From positions 1-64,000 of the forward strand of contig JAFGTS010000040.1 in the NCBI GenBank assembly GCA_016933965.1: a stretch of 64,000 bases of DNA, given 5' to 3'. The notes below the pieces were generated by a model, which saw only the letters and a list, made by a program, of their open reading frames with translations, was not told the origin of the DNA and made no database searches. The translations under genes and the position numbers were made by a program. Within the stretch, counting starts at the first letter, position 1. Each line of letters opens with the position of its first letter. The DNA is from Deltaproteobacteria bacterium. Lineage in GTDB: Bacteria > Desulfobacterota > Syntrophia > Syntrophales > UBA2210. Below, one piece after another: positions 17,770-29,271 of the stretch.

Positions 17770-18455
17770 TGAAACGCCTTTGGATTATTGCGTTGATCAT
17801 ATGTGTCGCGCTTTCTTTCTGCGCTTTTGTGACGGTCGCTTCAGCCGCGAGCCACAATACCGAAGCGGCGCAGGTTGCCGGTCAGGACTTGGACGCGCAG
17901 GAAACAGTGATGGAAGCGGAGGATGTGGCGGGGGAGCATGCCGCCGAACATGAAGGTGAACATGGCGGCGGGTACCACAAGGTCATTGATTTCGGGTGGC
18001 GGCTTCTCAGCTTCATCATTCTTGCAGCGATCCTTTACAAGCTTACCGCCAAGGGTATCAAGGGATTTTTTGTCGGCAACAGGGAAGCCGTGGTCGTTTC
18101 GCTGAAAGAGGCCGAGGAGATGAGGGCCGAAGCCGAGAAAAAGCTTCAGGAAGTGAACGAAAAAATAGAAAAGGCTTCCGCCGAAATAGAGAACATCGCG
18201 GCGATGATAAAGGCCCAAGGCGTTTCTGAAAAAGAAAAGATAGTTGAGGATGCGAAAAAGACGGCTGAGAAAATGAAAGAGGACGCAACGACCCGCATCG
18301 ATCAGGAGTTCAAGAAAGCCGTGGCGCAGCTCAGGGTAGAAGCCACAGAGCTTTCCGTTCAGATGGCCGAGGAAATCCTCAAGAAGAACGTGACAAAAGA
18401 AGATCATGACGCAATGGTGAAAGATTTCATAGATAGGATGGTGACTCGAAATTGA
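17769..18455 (+). CDS. atpF: ATP synthase Fo subunit b with extended N-terminus
   Basis: 228 residues, longer than the usual 155-170. It begins with a signal-like hydrophobic segment (WIIALIICVALSFCAFVTVASA), then a His/Glu-rich linker (EHAAEHEGEHGGGYHK, about 55-72). The true membrane helix follows (FGWRLLSFIILAAILYKL), then a coiled coil to the end. An extra N-terminal signal-like region with an acidic linker occurs in some deltaproteobacterial b subunits; it may be cleaved. The protein is the second stalk subunit. It overlaps the atpH start by four bases (TTGA), indicating coupled translation. Confidence 0.9.
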   Translation: MKRLWIIALIICVALSFCAFVTVASAASHNTEAAQVAGQDLDAQETVMEAEDVAGEHAAEHEGEHGGGYHKVIDFGWRLLSFIILAAILYKLTAKGIKGFFVGNREAVVVSLKEAEEMRAEAEKKLQEVNEKIEKASAEIENIAAMIKAQGVSEKEKIVEDAKKTAEKMKEDATTRIDQEFKKAVAQLRVEATELSVQMAEEILKKNVTKEDHDAMVKDFIDRMVTRN

Positions 18456-18997
18456 TTGGGAGCGATATTGCAAACCGGTATGCCAGGGCACTGTTCGAGA
18501 TAGCGCGGGAAGAAGATGCGCTGGAGAAGACCTACAGCGAATTACAACAATTCTCCTCCATTCTTCACGATAATGAGAATCTGAGGGAATTCTTGGCAAA
18601 TCCCATCTTTGACCTGAATGATAAAAAATCCGTTGTCATCGAACTTCTCGAAAAAATGAAAATTTCGCTTATGACGGCGAATTTTCTTAAACTGCTCGTC
18701 GACAAAAGGCGCATTGACACCCTGCCGGAAATAGAGGCCTGCTTCCGGACATACGTGGATGACGTTCTGAACAAGGCGCGTGTGAATGTGTCGACGGCAT
18801 TTCCCCTGACGAATGAGCTGACCGAAAGAATCAAGACACAACTTGAAAAAATGACCGGCAAAACCATAGAGATGGACGTTCATGAAGACACCACGCTCGT
18901 CGGAGGAATTGTCGTCAGAATCGGTGATACGCTCTACGACGGGAGCATCAGGGCACAGTTAAACAGTATCAGGGAACTCATTAGGGAGGAAATATAG
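18452..18997 (+). CDS. atpH: ATP synthase F1 subunit delta
   Basis: 181 residues starting at a TTG at 18452 that overlaps the atpF stop. IANRYARALFEIAREE at the N-terminus and the C-terminal LVGGIVVRIGDTLYDGSIRAQL are the two signatures of delta/OSCP. It joins the top of the F1 head to the b stalk. The next gene starts at the base right after its stop. Confidence 0.94.
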   Translation: MIGSDIANRYARALFEIAREEDALEKTYSELQQFSSILHDNENLREFLANPIFDLNDKKSVVIELLEKMKISLMTANFLKLLVDKRRIDTLPEIEACFRTYVDDVLNKARVNVSTAFPLTNELTERIKTQLEKMTGKTIEMDVHEDTTLVGGIVVRIGDTLYDGSIRAQLNSIRELIREEI

Positions 18998-20512
<1,515 letters not shown>

Positions 20513-20554
20513 CTGATCGGACGGCACGAAAGGGTATAAAGGGAGTGCGTATTA

Positions 20555-21436
20555 ATGGCTGAATCGTTACGAGACCTCAGAAGACAGGTTCAGGCTGTCG
20601 AGAAAACAAAGCAGATAACACGCGCCATGAACATGGTGGCGGCGTCAAAATTGAAATCGGCTCAGCTGAGAATGGAAAATTACCGGCCCTATGCGACGAA
20701 GCTTCTCGAAGTCCTGAACAGCCTGGCGCTCAGGGTCGAATCGGTGGCAAGTCCCCTGCTTGCCGTGCGTGAACCCAAGAAGGTCCGGGTGATTATGATG
20801 ACATCGGATCGCGGGCTCTGCGGCGGTTTCAATACGAACGTCATCAAGGCCGTGGAAGGGTTCATCAAATACCGGTCATCCCAGGGGCAGGAAGTGTCGC
20901 TGGTGACGGTCGGCAGAAAGGGCAGGGATTACTACAGAAAGAAAGCGAACATCGTTGGGCAGTATACCGACGTGCTGGGAAGTTTCAACATGGACATTGC
21001 ACTGACCATCGGCGAAGAGCTTATCGGCTCCTTCGTGTCCGAGGAATATGATGAGCTGTATGTCGCATACAGTGAGTTCAAGAATGTTGCTTCTCAGAAG
21101 CCGGTTATCACCCGGCTGCTTCCCATATCATCGATCGAAGAGAGTGAGGAAGGAGATTCGGAGCGACTGCTGGGATATGTGTACGAGCCCTCCGAGGAGG
21201 AATTGCTGACCCACCTCATTCCCGTGTATGTGAGGGTCCTGATATTCCGGGCCCTGCTGGAAACATCGGCAGGCGAGCACGGGGCGAGAATGGTCGCCAT
21301 GGACAATGCGACCAGTAACTGCAAGGAAATGATTGAAAGTCTGACCCTGCAGATGAACAAGGCGCGGCAGGCCGCTATCACGGCTGAACTGATGGATATC
21401 GTCGGTGGAACGGAGGCTCTGGCTCAGGCGAAGTGA
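20555..21436 (+). CDS. atpG: ATP synthase F1 subunit gamma
   Basis: 293 residues. The N-terminal LRDLRRQVQAVEKTKQITRAMNMVAASKLK and the C-terminal ARMVAMDNATSNCKEMIESLTLQMNKARQAAIT helices form the rotor coiled coil, and SDRGLCGGFNTN is the usual gamma motif. Central rotating shaft of F1. It follows atpA after a 42-base gap with GGGAG at a suitable distance. Confidence 0.97.
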   Translation: MAESLRDLRRQVQAVEKTKQITRAMNMVAASKLKSAQLRMENYRPYATKLLEVLNSLALRVESVASPLLAVREPKKVRVIMMTSDRGLCGGFNTNVIKAVEGFIKYRSSQGQEVSLVTVGRKGRDYYRKKANIVGQYTDVLGSFNMDIALTIGEELIGSFVSEEYDELYVAYSEFKNVASQKPVITRLLPISSIEESEEGDSERLLGYVYEPSEEELLTHLIPVYVRVLIFRALLETSAGEHGARMVAMDNATSNCKEMIESLTLQMNKARQAAITAELMDIVGGTEALAQAK

Positions 21437-21473
21437 TATGGCACCGCAGGATGAGAAAATAATACCGGATTAA

Positions 21474-22901
<1,428 letters not shown>

Positions 22902-22923
22902 TCCGGGAGCGGAGGAGTAACCG

Positions 22924-23331
22924 ATGGCGGATGAGCTGACATTAGAAGTCGTAACCCCGGAACGGCAGGTCTTCAGCGATACCGTTGAGGAAGTGACCAT
23001 ACCGGGATCAGAAGGGGAATTCGGGGTGCTCGTCGGGCACGTCCCCCTTTTGAGCGCCGTTAATTATGGTGAGGTGAATTTTACCAAGGAACATAAGAAG
23101 CATTACTATGCTGTCGGAACCGGCTATGTGGAAGTGACCGATGTGAAGGTGACGCTTCTTGTGGAATCGGCGGATGAAGCCGGTGAGATCAACATAGAGA
23201 AAGCACGGAAAGAAAAGGAAGAAGCCGAGAGCCAGTTGACGAAACTGGGTAAAGATGATCCGCAGTTTGAAAAAACGGTGAATGCCCTGAAGAGAGCTGA
23301 AGTTAAACTGAAAGTGGCCGAAAAAGTGTAA
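22924..23331 (+). CDS. atpC: ATP synthase F1 subunit epsilon
   Basis: 135 residues. An N-terminal beta-sandwich (LTLEVVTPERQVFSDTVEEVTIPGSEGEFGVLVGHVPLLSAV) and a C-terminal two-helix part (EKARKEKEEAESQL, NALKRAEVKLKVAEKV) match the inhibitory epsilon subunit. Last gene of the operon; a strong terminator lies about 80 bases downstream. Confidence 0.96.
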   Translation: MADELTLEVVTPERQVFSDTVEEVTIPGSEGEFGVLVGHVPLLSAVNYGEVNFTKEHKKHYYAVGTGYVEVTDVKVTLLVESADEAGEINIEKARKEKEEAESQLTKLGKDDPQFEKTVNALKRAEVKLKVAEKV

Positions 23332-23412
23332 TTGCCTGAGAAACAAGAACGAGTGACTTACTTCCATTCAGCTCTGGTGTTGTAGAATTTAAGGAATCGG
23401 GATGGAATGTAT

Positions 23413-23452
23413 ACAAGCCAAGGAGGGTGATCTTACTTGGCTTGTTTTTTTT
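23413..23452 (+). terminator. Terminator of the atp operon
   Basis: CAAGCCAAG (23414-23422) pairs perfectly with CTTGGCTTG (23436-23444) and eight T's follow (23445-23452). It separates atpC from the transporter gene at 23480. Confidence 0.93.
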
Positions 23453-23479
23453 GGTTTGTCCGACATGAGGAGTGTACCC

Positions 23480-24976
23480 ATGGGGAACATGAAGAAGGTT
23501 TCAAGTCATATCCTGGCCGGCCTGTCCGCGATGCTGGTTGTTTCTCTCTATACGGCGCACCCGGTGCTGGCAAGCGTCGTGGAGGATGCCTCCTGCCCGA
23601 TTGGGATCGGTATCGGCGCCGTTCTGCCGGTCTGGACGGTTATTCCCTTTGCAGGAATTCTTCTGTCCATAGCGCTCTTCCCGCTTGCTTTCCCTCATTT
23701 CTGGCATAATCATTTCGGCAAAATCTCCGCCTTCTGGGCGCTCCTTTTCGCCGTACCCTTTCTGTACGTCTATCACATGGAGGCACTTCATCAGATATTT
23801 CATATCTATCTGATTGATTACATTCCCTTTATCATTCTGCTCTGGGGCCTGTTCACGATCGCCGGCGGTGTCGTGATCAGCGGGACGCTCAGGGGGACGC
23901 CCGTGCTAAACACCATCATGCTTCTCATCGGAACGGTCCTGGCTTCCTGGGTGGGAACGACGGGAGCGGCCATGGTCATGATACGGCCTGTGCTGCGGGC
24001 AAACAAATACCGGTTGAACAAGGTCCATGTGGTGTGTTTTTTCATTTTTCTCGTTGCCAATATCGGCGGTTCCCTCACACCGCTGGGTGATCCGCCGCTC
24101 TTTCTGGGTTTCCTGCATAACGTTCCCTTCTTCTGGGTGACCACGGGAATCCTGCCTCACATGCTTCTGACGACGGCGATCCTCCTGGCCATGTTCTTCG
24201 TGATCGACACCATCTATTACCGGAAAGAAATGAAGACAGGAAAACTGGCCGTCGCCGATGATGGAGAAAAAGCGCCGGTGCGGGTGCAGGGCATCTATAA
24301 TTTTCTCTTTCTCGGTGGTGTCGTCGGGCTGGTCCTGATGAGCGGATACTGGAAGCCGGGACACGTCATGGTCATGGGCGTTCACATGGAATATCAAAAC
24401 ACGGTCCGTGACGTCGGTATTCTGATCATGGGGGCCCTGTCCCTTTTCGCTACGCCGAGGGAACTCAGGGAAGCCAACGATTTTTCCTGGTTTCCCATCA
24501 TAGAAGTGGCCAAACTGTTCGCCGGCATTTTCATGACGATCATTCCCGCCCTGGCGATACTGAAGGCGGGCAGCCACGGGGCGATGGCGAGCCTGGTCGC
24601 GCTGGTGAAGGAACCCTATCACTACTACTGGGTGACGGGGGCGCTTTCATCGTTCCTGGACAATGCGCCGACCTATCTCACCTTCTTCAATCTCGCGCTG
24701 GGCAAGCTGGGGCTCACGGAACCCTGTGTGCCGGCGGCACTGGCGGCGGGGGCCGAAACGGCAAATCCCCTGTTCATCAGTTATCTGAAAGCAATCTCGG
24801 CAGGGGCCGTCTTCATGGGTGCCAACACATACATCGGGAACGCGCCGAACTTCATGGTGAAATCGATCGCCGAAGAAGCGGGAATCAATATGCCGAGTTT
24901 CTTCGGATACATGTTAAAATACTCCATGCCCATGCTGATCCCGGTTTTCATCATAGTGACCTTCGTGTTTTTCTGA
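23480..24976 (+). CDS. Ion-transporter superfamily Na+/H+ antiporter-like protein
   Basis: 498 residues from the ATG at 23480, preceded by GAGGAG (23467-23472). A signal-like first helix is followed by about eleven membrane segments. ANIGGSLTPLGDPPLFLGFLH and the later GALSSFLDNAPTYLTFFN and GANTYIGNAPNFMVKS are paired discontinuous-helix motifs of the ion-transporter superfamily (CitMHS/NhaD-related, annotated as sodium:proton antiporter in many anaerobes). It probably exchanges Na+ for H+, or takes up a dicarboxylate; the substrate cannot be told from sequence. It lies just after the atp terminator, so it is transcribed separately although close to the energy-coupling genes. An upstream in-frame start (23402) would run through the terminator and is rejected. 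Confidence 0.75.
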   Translation: MGNMKKVSSHILAGLSAMLVVSLYTAHPVLASVVEDASCPIGIGIGAVLPVWTVIPFAGILLSIALFPLAFPHFWHNHFGKISAFWALLFAVPFLYVYHMEALHQIFHIYLIDYIPFIILLWGLFTIAGGVVISGTLRGTPVLNTIMLLIGTVLASWVGTTGAAMVMIRPVLRANKYRLNKVHVVCFFIFLVANIGGSLTPLGDPPLFLGFLHNVPFFWVTTGILPHMLLTTAILLAMFFVIDTIYYRKEMKTGKLAVADDGEKAPVRVQGIYNFLFLGGVVGLVLMSGYWKPGHVMVMGVHMEYQNTVRDVGILIMGALSLFATPRELREANDFSWFPIIEVAKLFAGIFMTIIPALAILKAGSHGAMASLVALVKEPYHYYWVTGALSSFLDNAPTYLTFFNLALGKLGLTEPCVPAALAAGAETANPLFISYLKAISAGAVFMGANTYIGNAPNFMVKSIAEEAGINMPSFFGYMLKYSMPMLIPVFIIVTFVFF

Positions 24977-25020
24977 GATTCGGCGGATCCATGGGTATTT
25001 CAAACAGGGGGTAACGGGAG

Positions 25021-25608
25021 ATGATGAAGACCTATTATGAAGTTGTGGTTGAAGGTTCCTTTGAATGCGTCAAGGGCTTCGTCCTCGGCTATCTTGAGGG
25101 AAGCGAACTCGATGGTGAGGTCATTTTCGGCCGGGAACACCACATAGAAAATGAGGATAAATTCGGCCAGCTCCTGCGTCTTCTTAACGTGCGGGGCCGA
25201 ACGGTCCACTTCATCGTGGGCGCCGGTTTCCACGAACTGCTCAGTCAGGCGCTGGAGCGCCGCAAGGGACATCTCGACATAAACATCGTGTCGGTAAAAG
25301 AAATAAAAACGGCGTATTTTGATTTCAGTTACCGGGCCTATACACGGGAATTAGGGGATAAACTGAAAGAGCTTTTCGGTTCCCTTTCGGATCATTCCAC
25401 GGGGCTGCATCTCGAAGCCGGATACAAGCCGGTGGAGAAGATAAACCCCGAAGGAAAAGGCGTGGAAGCATACGCCCCTCTTCATGAATACGAACTGCGG
25501 GGGAAGGGGAGAATACACGGACCCATCAAGGACGTCATTGATTTTTACGGGAAGGCGGAACACTGCGAGATGGTCGAACTGGGTGACATCAGGCTCGAAT
25601 ACACCTGA
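25021..25608 (+). CDS. Hypothetical protein, about 195 residues
   Basis: Not recognised. Soluble, mixed alpha-beta protein. A beta-rich start (TYYEVVVEGSFECVKGFVLGYLEGSELDGEVIFG) is followed by a middle with VHFIVGAGFHELLSQALERR. A Tyr-rich SYRAYTRELGDKLKELF comes next, and a C-terminal half contains GLHLEAGYKPVEKINPEGKGVEAYAPLHEYELRGKG. GGGGGTAACGGGAG precedes the ATG. It follows the transporter by 44 bases, so it may be in the same transcript, and is convergent with speDE. A small ACACC/GGTGT hairpin spans its stop codon. Codon use resembles neighbours, so it is likely a real gene; no function is proposed. Confidence 0.65.
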   Translation: MMKTYYEVVVEGSFECVKGFVLGYLEGSELDGEVIFGREHHIENEDKFGQLLRLLNVRGRTVHFIVGAGFHELLSQALERRKGHLDINIVSVKEIKTAYFDFSYRAYTRELGDKLKELFGSLSDHSTGLHLEAGYKPVEKINPEGKGVEAYAPLHEYELRGKGRIHGPIKDVIDFYGKAEHCEMVELGDIRLEYT

Positions 25609-25637
25609 TCGGTGTGATCTCCCGTCATTTACGCGGG

Positions 25638-26714
25638 TCACTTCCTGGTCGCGCTCGCGTAGACCCAGGGGGAGCAGTAGGAAGGTATGAAGGTGCTGGA
25701 AAAGGTCACATCCGAGAAATGTTTCGTCAGGATCCGTTCCGAGATTTCCCGTGTCTCATGGTCGTGACCCGAGCAGCATTGCGCAGATAAGGCACCTCCC
25801 TGTTTCAGGGCCTTTGACGTTTTCCCGAAGATCAGATCGAGATACTCTTCACGATCCATGTCGATAAAAGCTTCCGGGTGCATCGTCAGGTCATAAATAA
25901 GGGCATCGTAACGCCGGTCCTGATCAAGGAACCTGAATGCGTCGTCGTAGATAACCTCCGTCCGAGCGTCATCGAAGGCATTACCGCAGACCGCGCTCAA
26001 GTGGGTGCGGCAGGCCGTCACAACTTCTTCATCGATGTCGATCAGGGTCACCCGCGAGGGGTTCAGTTTCAGGACCTCCCGAAGCACCCCGCCGTCGCCG
26101 CCCCCAAGTATCGCGACATGGTCAAGGGACAGGCCCGGTTTCATAAGAGGCCTTACCATGCTTGAATTGTACAGATGGGCATCATGCTCGGCTATCTGGA
26201 GATCGTTGTCGAGAAAAAGCATCCTTCCGAAACTTTCATTTTCTATGATCAATATATCCTGGTACTTCGATTTCTTGCTGAATATCTCCCGTTCAATGTG
26301 GTAGCGGATATCGAAGCCCGCGGACCCGGTATCATCGGTTATCCAGTTGGTGTTGGTCACTTCTATGGGGTTTCCCCGGGATATTTCAGCTGTTCTCGTT
26401 GTTCGCGGGGCAAGGCGCTCCTTGAAGAATTCAAGTATTTTCAGGGAGCATCCTTCATTCCGGGAGCAGGTGAATATGTCGATGGATGCGTGGCGGGCTT
26501 CCGGGTAGGTATGGATAGCCACGTGCGATTCGCTGATGACGGCTATCGATGTGATTCCGATGGGGTCGTAACAGTGACTGTTGATGCTGATGAGGTCGAT
26601 ACCGGACCTGCCGATGCCGTCACGCAGGACCTGTTCGATGGCTTCCCGGTCGTTAATGATGTCCTTGGAGCAATTGAAGAATTCGGCGACGAGCTGTGTA
26701 CCCGTGGGCTTCAT
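25638..26714 (-). CDS. speDE: Fused S-adenosylmethionine decarboxylase / aminopropyltransferase
   Basis: 358 residues, two enzymes in one chain. Residues 1-115 are a prokaryotic AdoMet decarboxylase. SESH at 61-64 followed by IHTYPE is the self-cleavage site; S63 would become the pyruvoyl group. Residues about 125-355 are a spermidine-synthase-type domain with GGGDGGVLREVLK, the decarboxylated-AdoMet site. Together they would make decarboxylated AdoMet and transfer its aminopropyl group to a diamine. The amine site is atypical: the usual YHE reads YNS in HDAHLYNSS, and the D-S/T-S/T-D-P loop reads DLTMHP. The acceptor may therefore not be putrescine. The leader carries stacked hairpins (26730-26790) and a good promoter (26847-26874). 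RBS GGAGG at 26721-26725. Confidence 0.88.
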   Translation of the reverse strand: MKPTGTQLVAEFFNCSKDIINDREAIEQVLRDGIGRSGIDLISINSHCYDPIGITSIAVISESHVAIHTYPEARHASIDIFTCSRNEGCSLKILEFFKERLAPRTTRTAEISRGNPIEVTNTNWITDDTGSAGFDIRYHIEREIFSKKSKYQDILIIENESFGRMLFLDNDLQIAEHDAHLYNSSMVRPLMKPGLSLDHVAILGGGDGGVLREVLKLNPSRVTLIDIDEEVVTACRTHLSAVCGNAFDDARTEVIYDDAFRFLDQDRRYDALIYDLTMHPEAFIDMDREEYLDLIFGKTSKALKQGGALSAQCCSGHDHETREISERILTKHFSDVTFSSTFIPSYCSPWVYASATRK

Positions 26715-26729
26715 GGCGAACCTCCATTA

Positions 26730-26810
26730 TATTATTTTTTGTGTGATACCCAAAAAATAATACCCTGCATGACCGGTGCCGGATCATGCAAGAGCCATCA
26801 CGATGGTGAT
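26730..26810 (-). promoter_or_regulatory. Structured speDE leader (three hairpins)
   Basis: Within the roughly 125-base leader there are three inverted repeats. The first (26797-26810) is ATCAC/GTGAT with a 4-base loop. The second, GC-rich (26766-26790), pairs TGCATGACC with GGTCATGCA apart from one bulge. Third, TATTATTTTTTG (26730-26741) pairs perfectly with CAAAAAATAATA (26751-26762) around a 9-base loop. The last ends five bases from the GGAGG. On the transcript the second stem is followed by a U-run that forms the 5' arm of the third. The layout could act as an attenuator or block translation. Confidence 0.5.
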
Positions 26811-26846
26811 ATCAATGGGCATAACGTTTCACAAACAGGCGCTCCT

Positions 26847-26874
26847 TATATACAAAAGGGGCAGGTCCTGTCAA
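26847..26874 (-). promoter_or_regulatory. Promoter of speDE
   Basis: On the minus strand TTGACA (26874-26869), a 16-base spacer and TATATA (26852-26847). The predicted start near 26840 gives a leader of about 125 bases. Confidence 0.7.
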
Positions 26875-26929
26875 GGAAAATAGACGGAATTGACAAGGGC
26901 TTATTGTTACGGACTTTTCCGACACGGTG

Positions 26930-26956
26930 AAAAATCCGGCAGGGGAACCGGTTTTA
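26930..26956 (-). terminator. Possible terminator after the acyl-CoA synthetase gene
   Basis: AAAATCCGG (26931-26939) pairs with CCGGTTTTA (26948-26956) with one bulge; an A/T flank on each side would give T's on either transcript. Weak stem, about 95 bases past the fadD stop. Confidence 0.35.
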
Positions 26957-27046
26957 TGCAGGCGCGATAAAAATACAGGAGGTTATGGTGCGGTGCATAA
27001 AGTTTGTGTCCGGTCCACCCTGCCGGTTTGCGGGACCTTCCTGTGG

Positions 27047-28864
27047 CTACTCTCCCACGTACATGTCGTCGATGACCGTGGAATATTTCTGGTTGATGAC
27101 ACGCCGCTTTACCTTCAACGTCGGCGTGAGTTCGTCCGTTTCCTGCGACCACTCGCTTTCCAGGAGACTGAATTTTCTGATCTGCTCGACACGGGCGTAG
27201 TTTTTGGTCGTTTCCTTGATCTCTCCTTCGTAGAGCTTTCTTACAGCGTCGTTCTCAATAAGTTCCTTGCGGCTGCCGAAGGAAATGTTCTGTTCCTTCG
27301 CCCAGGCTTCAAGCTCCTCGAAATTCGGAACGACGAGGGCGGAGAGGTATTTCCGGTTGTCGCCGATCACGGCCACCTGTTCGATGAATCGTGACGCCTT
27401 CATATCGTTTTCGAGGTTCTGAGGTGAAATGTTCTTCCCTCCAGAGGTGATGATCAGGTCCTTTATCCGGCCCGTTATTTTCAGGTATCCCTCATCGTCG
27501 AACTCGCCGATGTCTCCGGTCTTGAAGTAACCGTCATCGGTGAAGGCCTCTTTCGTTGCTTCCTCGTTCTTGTAATAGCCCATCATGATCTGGGGACCCT
27601 TGATGAGGATCTCACCGCTTTTTTCGTCGATGCGTTCACTGGTGTCCCTGACGGCGGGCCCGACGGTGCCCGGCTTGATCTTGAAAGGTTTGTTGGCATT
27701 CACCACCGGTGTGGTTTCGGTGAGGCCGAATCCCTCGATGACTTTGATGCCCATGCCGAGAAAGAATTCAGCGTCTGTCACGGCAAGGGGGCCGCCGCCG
27801 GAAAAAGCGAACTCAAGCCTGTCCATTCCAAGAGCGTCCTTCAATTTCGAGAAAATCAGCTTGTCCGCAAGATTGTATTGGAACGCGAAGAGGCCTGTGC
27901 GGGGTTTGTCATTGCATACGTAGGGCAGGTTCTTTTTGGCAAGCCCCATGGCCCAGTTGAACAACGCCTTCTTGACAGGCGGCGCGGTGGAGACCTTGGC
28001 GACGATACCGGCGTGGATTTTCTCGTAGAGCCTCGGCACACTGACAATGCAGGTCGGGTGTACTTCCTGGAAGTTTTCAAGTATCTTCGCGAAGTCCTCG
28101 GCGAAGTACACTTTCTTGCCCGTAAAGAGGGGCAGGTAGTAGCCCACGGTCCTTTCAAACGAATGGGCCAGCGGCAGGAAGGAGAGAAAATTCAGATTCT
28201 CCCTCTGGAACGTGCTCGGGTCCACATCGTAGCACTGGTTGCAGTTCGAGAAGAAGTTGTTATGGGAGAGCATAACCCCTTTGGGCGGGCCGGTGGTTCC
28301 CGAGGTGTAGATGATGGTTGCCAGATCGGCAAGCTTGGTCGCCTTTATCCTGCGATCGAATTCTTCCTTGTCCGAGTATGTGCTTCCCTCTTTCATCGCT
28401 TCGGCCAGGGTAATGACACCCGGGACCGGCGTGTCAAGTTCGTCGAAAGATATGATCTCACCCAGGTTCGGCAGTTTACCCTTCACTTCCAGGATCTTAT
28501 CCATGTGTTCCTTCGTTGCCACAAAACACATCTTTGAATCGGAGTTCTCGATGATGTAACGTGATTCTTCGGCTGAATTGGTCGCGTAGATTGGCACGTT
28601 CACGGCGCCGACGGAAAGGATCGCCAGGTCGGCGATCCACCATTCATATCTGTTGGGAGAAAAGAGAGCGACCTTGTCACCGCTCTTGATACCCTTTGAG
28701 ATGAGGAAATACCCGAGGTTGCGGACCATCTCGTTCATCTTGTTCCATGAGATGTCTTCGTAAACGCCGGCTTTGTTCTTGTAGGCGACAAGAGGGCTGT
28801 TTCCGTATTTCTCCACTCGGTTCTGAAAGACTGCACCCATTGACGTTTCTTCAAACTTGGCCAT
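27047..28864 (-). CDS. Long-chain acyl-CoA synthetase (AMP-forming)
   Basis: 605 residues, FadD15-type. Opens with an ANL fold; IIYTSGTTGPPKGVMLSH (about 180-197) is the AMP/phosphate loop, followed by GFGLTETTPVV and TGDIGEFDDEGYLKITGRIKDLIITSGGKNI. C-terminal LTPTLKVKRR carries the catalytic-lysine region. It activates a long-chain fatty acid with ATP and CoA for beta-oxidation or lipid synthesis. AGGAGGAG lies directly upstream of the ATG. A promoter candidate lies at 29025-29052. Single gene, facing speDE's promoter region. One of three acyl-CoA ligases in the window and the only one of the long-chain class. Confidence 0.92.
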   Translation of the reverse strand: MAKFEETSMGAVFQNRVEKYGNSPLVAYKNKAGVYEDISWNKMNEMVRNLGYFLISKGIKSGDKVALFSPNRYEWWIADLAILSVGAVNVPIYATNSAEESRYIIENSDSKMCFVATKEHMDKILEVKGKLPNLGEIISFDELDTPVPGVITLAEAMKEGSTYSDKEEFDRRIKATKLADLATIIYTSGTTGPPKGVMLSHNNFFSNCNQCYDVDPSTFQRENLNFLSFLPLAHSFERTVGYYLPLFTGKKVYFAEDFAKILENFQEVHPTCIVSVPRLYEKIHAGIVAKVSTAPPVKKALFNWAMGLAKKNLPYVCNDKPRTGLFAFQYNLADKLIFSKLKDALGMDRLEFAFSGGGPLAVTDAEFFLGMGIKVIEGFGLTETTPVVNANKPFKIKPGTVGPAVRDTSERIDEKSGEILIKGPQIMMGYYKNEEATKEAFTDDGYFKTGDIGEFDDEGYLKITGRIKDLIITSGGKNISPQNLENDMKASRFIEQVAVIGDNRKYLSALVVPNFEELEAWAKEQNISFGSRKELIENDAVRKLYEGEIKETTKNYARVEQIRKFSLLESEWSQETDELTPTLKVKRRVINQKYSTVIDDMYVGE

Positions 28865-29271
28865 ATACTCCTCCTTTTCGGAATCTTTATTTCAAATCTT
28901 CCCCACGGGTGATCACAGCGAGAGTCTGCCATGACTCGTGCCGGCCCGGTGAGAGGATAGGTTCAACGGCAAATGGATGTAGAATGTTCGCAAGTAGCCC
29001 GGAAACGCAATAATTATGGTTGGTTCTATAGCACATTCCTGACAAAAATCAAAGCGGTAATCTGTGGAATATAAAGGAACTTTCACCTATGCCGGGTGAC
29101 TCGGCATGGTGGTCAGTGAGTATCGTTACGGTCTTTCTCCTGATGGGATTCGCCGATTCCGACACGAACGGAGAATGTTCATAAAATGAACAGGAGCCGT
29201 CGGTTCACGACTCCCGATACCTTAAGGGAATTGCGATCCTCGCGAACTTGTGAGCTCATGAGATCGGAGCT
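28865..29271. other. Intergenic region between dinB and the acyl-CoA synthetase
   Basis: No gene seen in these 407 bases. They hold the synthetase promoter candidate (29025-29052), an ATGCCG/CGGCAT hairpin at 29089-29107 that has no T-run, and an inverted GTTCAT-AAA-ATGAAC (29177-29191). The last has its half-sites in the opposite order to a LexA box. Confidence 0.5.
29025..29052 (-). promoter_or_regulatory. Promoter candidate for the acyl-CoA synthetase
   Basis: Minus-strand TTGATT (29052-29047), a 16-base spacer and TATAGA (29030-29025). It would give a leader of about 150 bases before the ATG at 28864. Confidence 0.45.

Noticed and set aside
23402-23479. Upstream start for the transporter gene
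   Set aside because: It runs through the atp terminator hairpin; the start at 23480 has a good ribosome site.
29177-29191. GTTCAT-AAA-ATGAAC palindrome as a LexA box
   Set aside because: Half-sites are in the opposite order and the spacing is wrong.
28865-29271. tRNA or other RNA gene in the dinB-fadD gap
   Set aside because: Only a short hairpin without clover-leaf parts was found.
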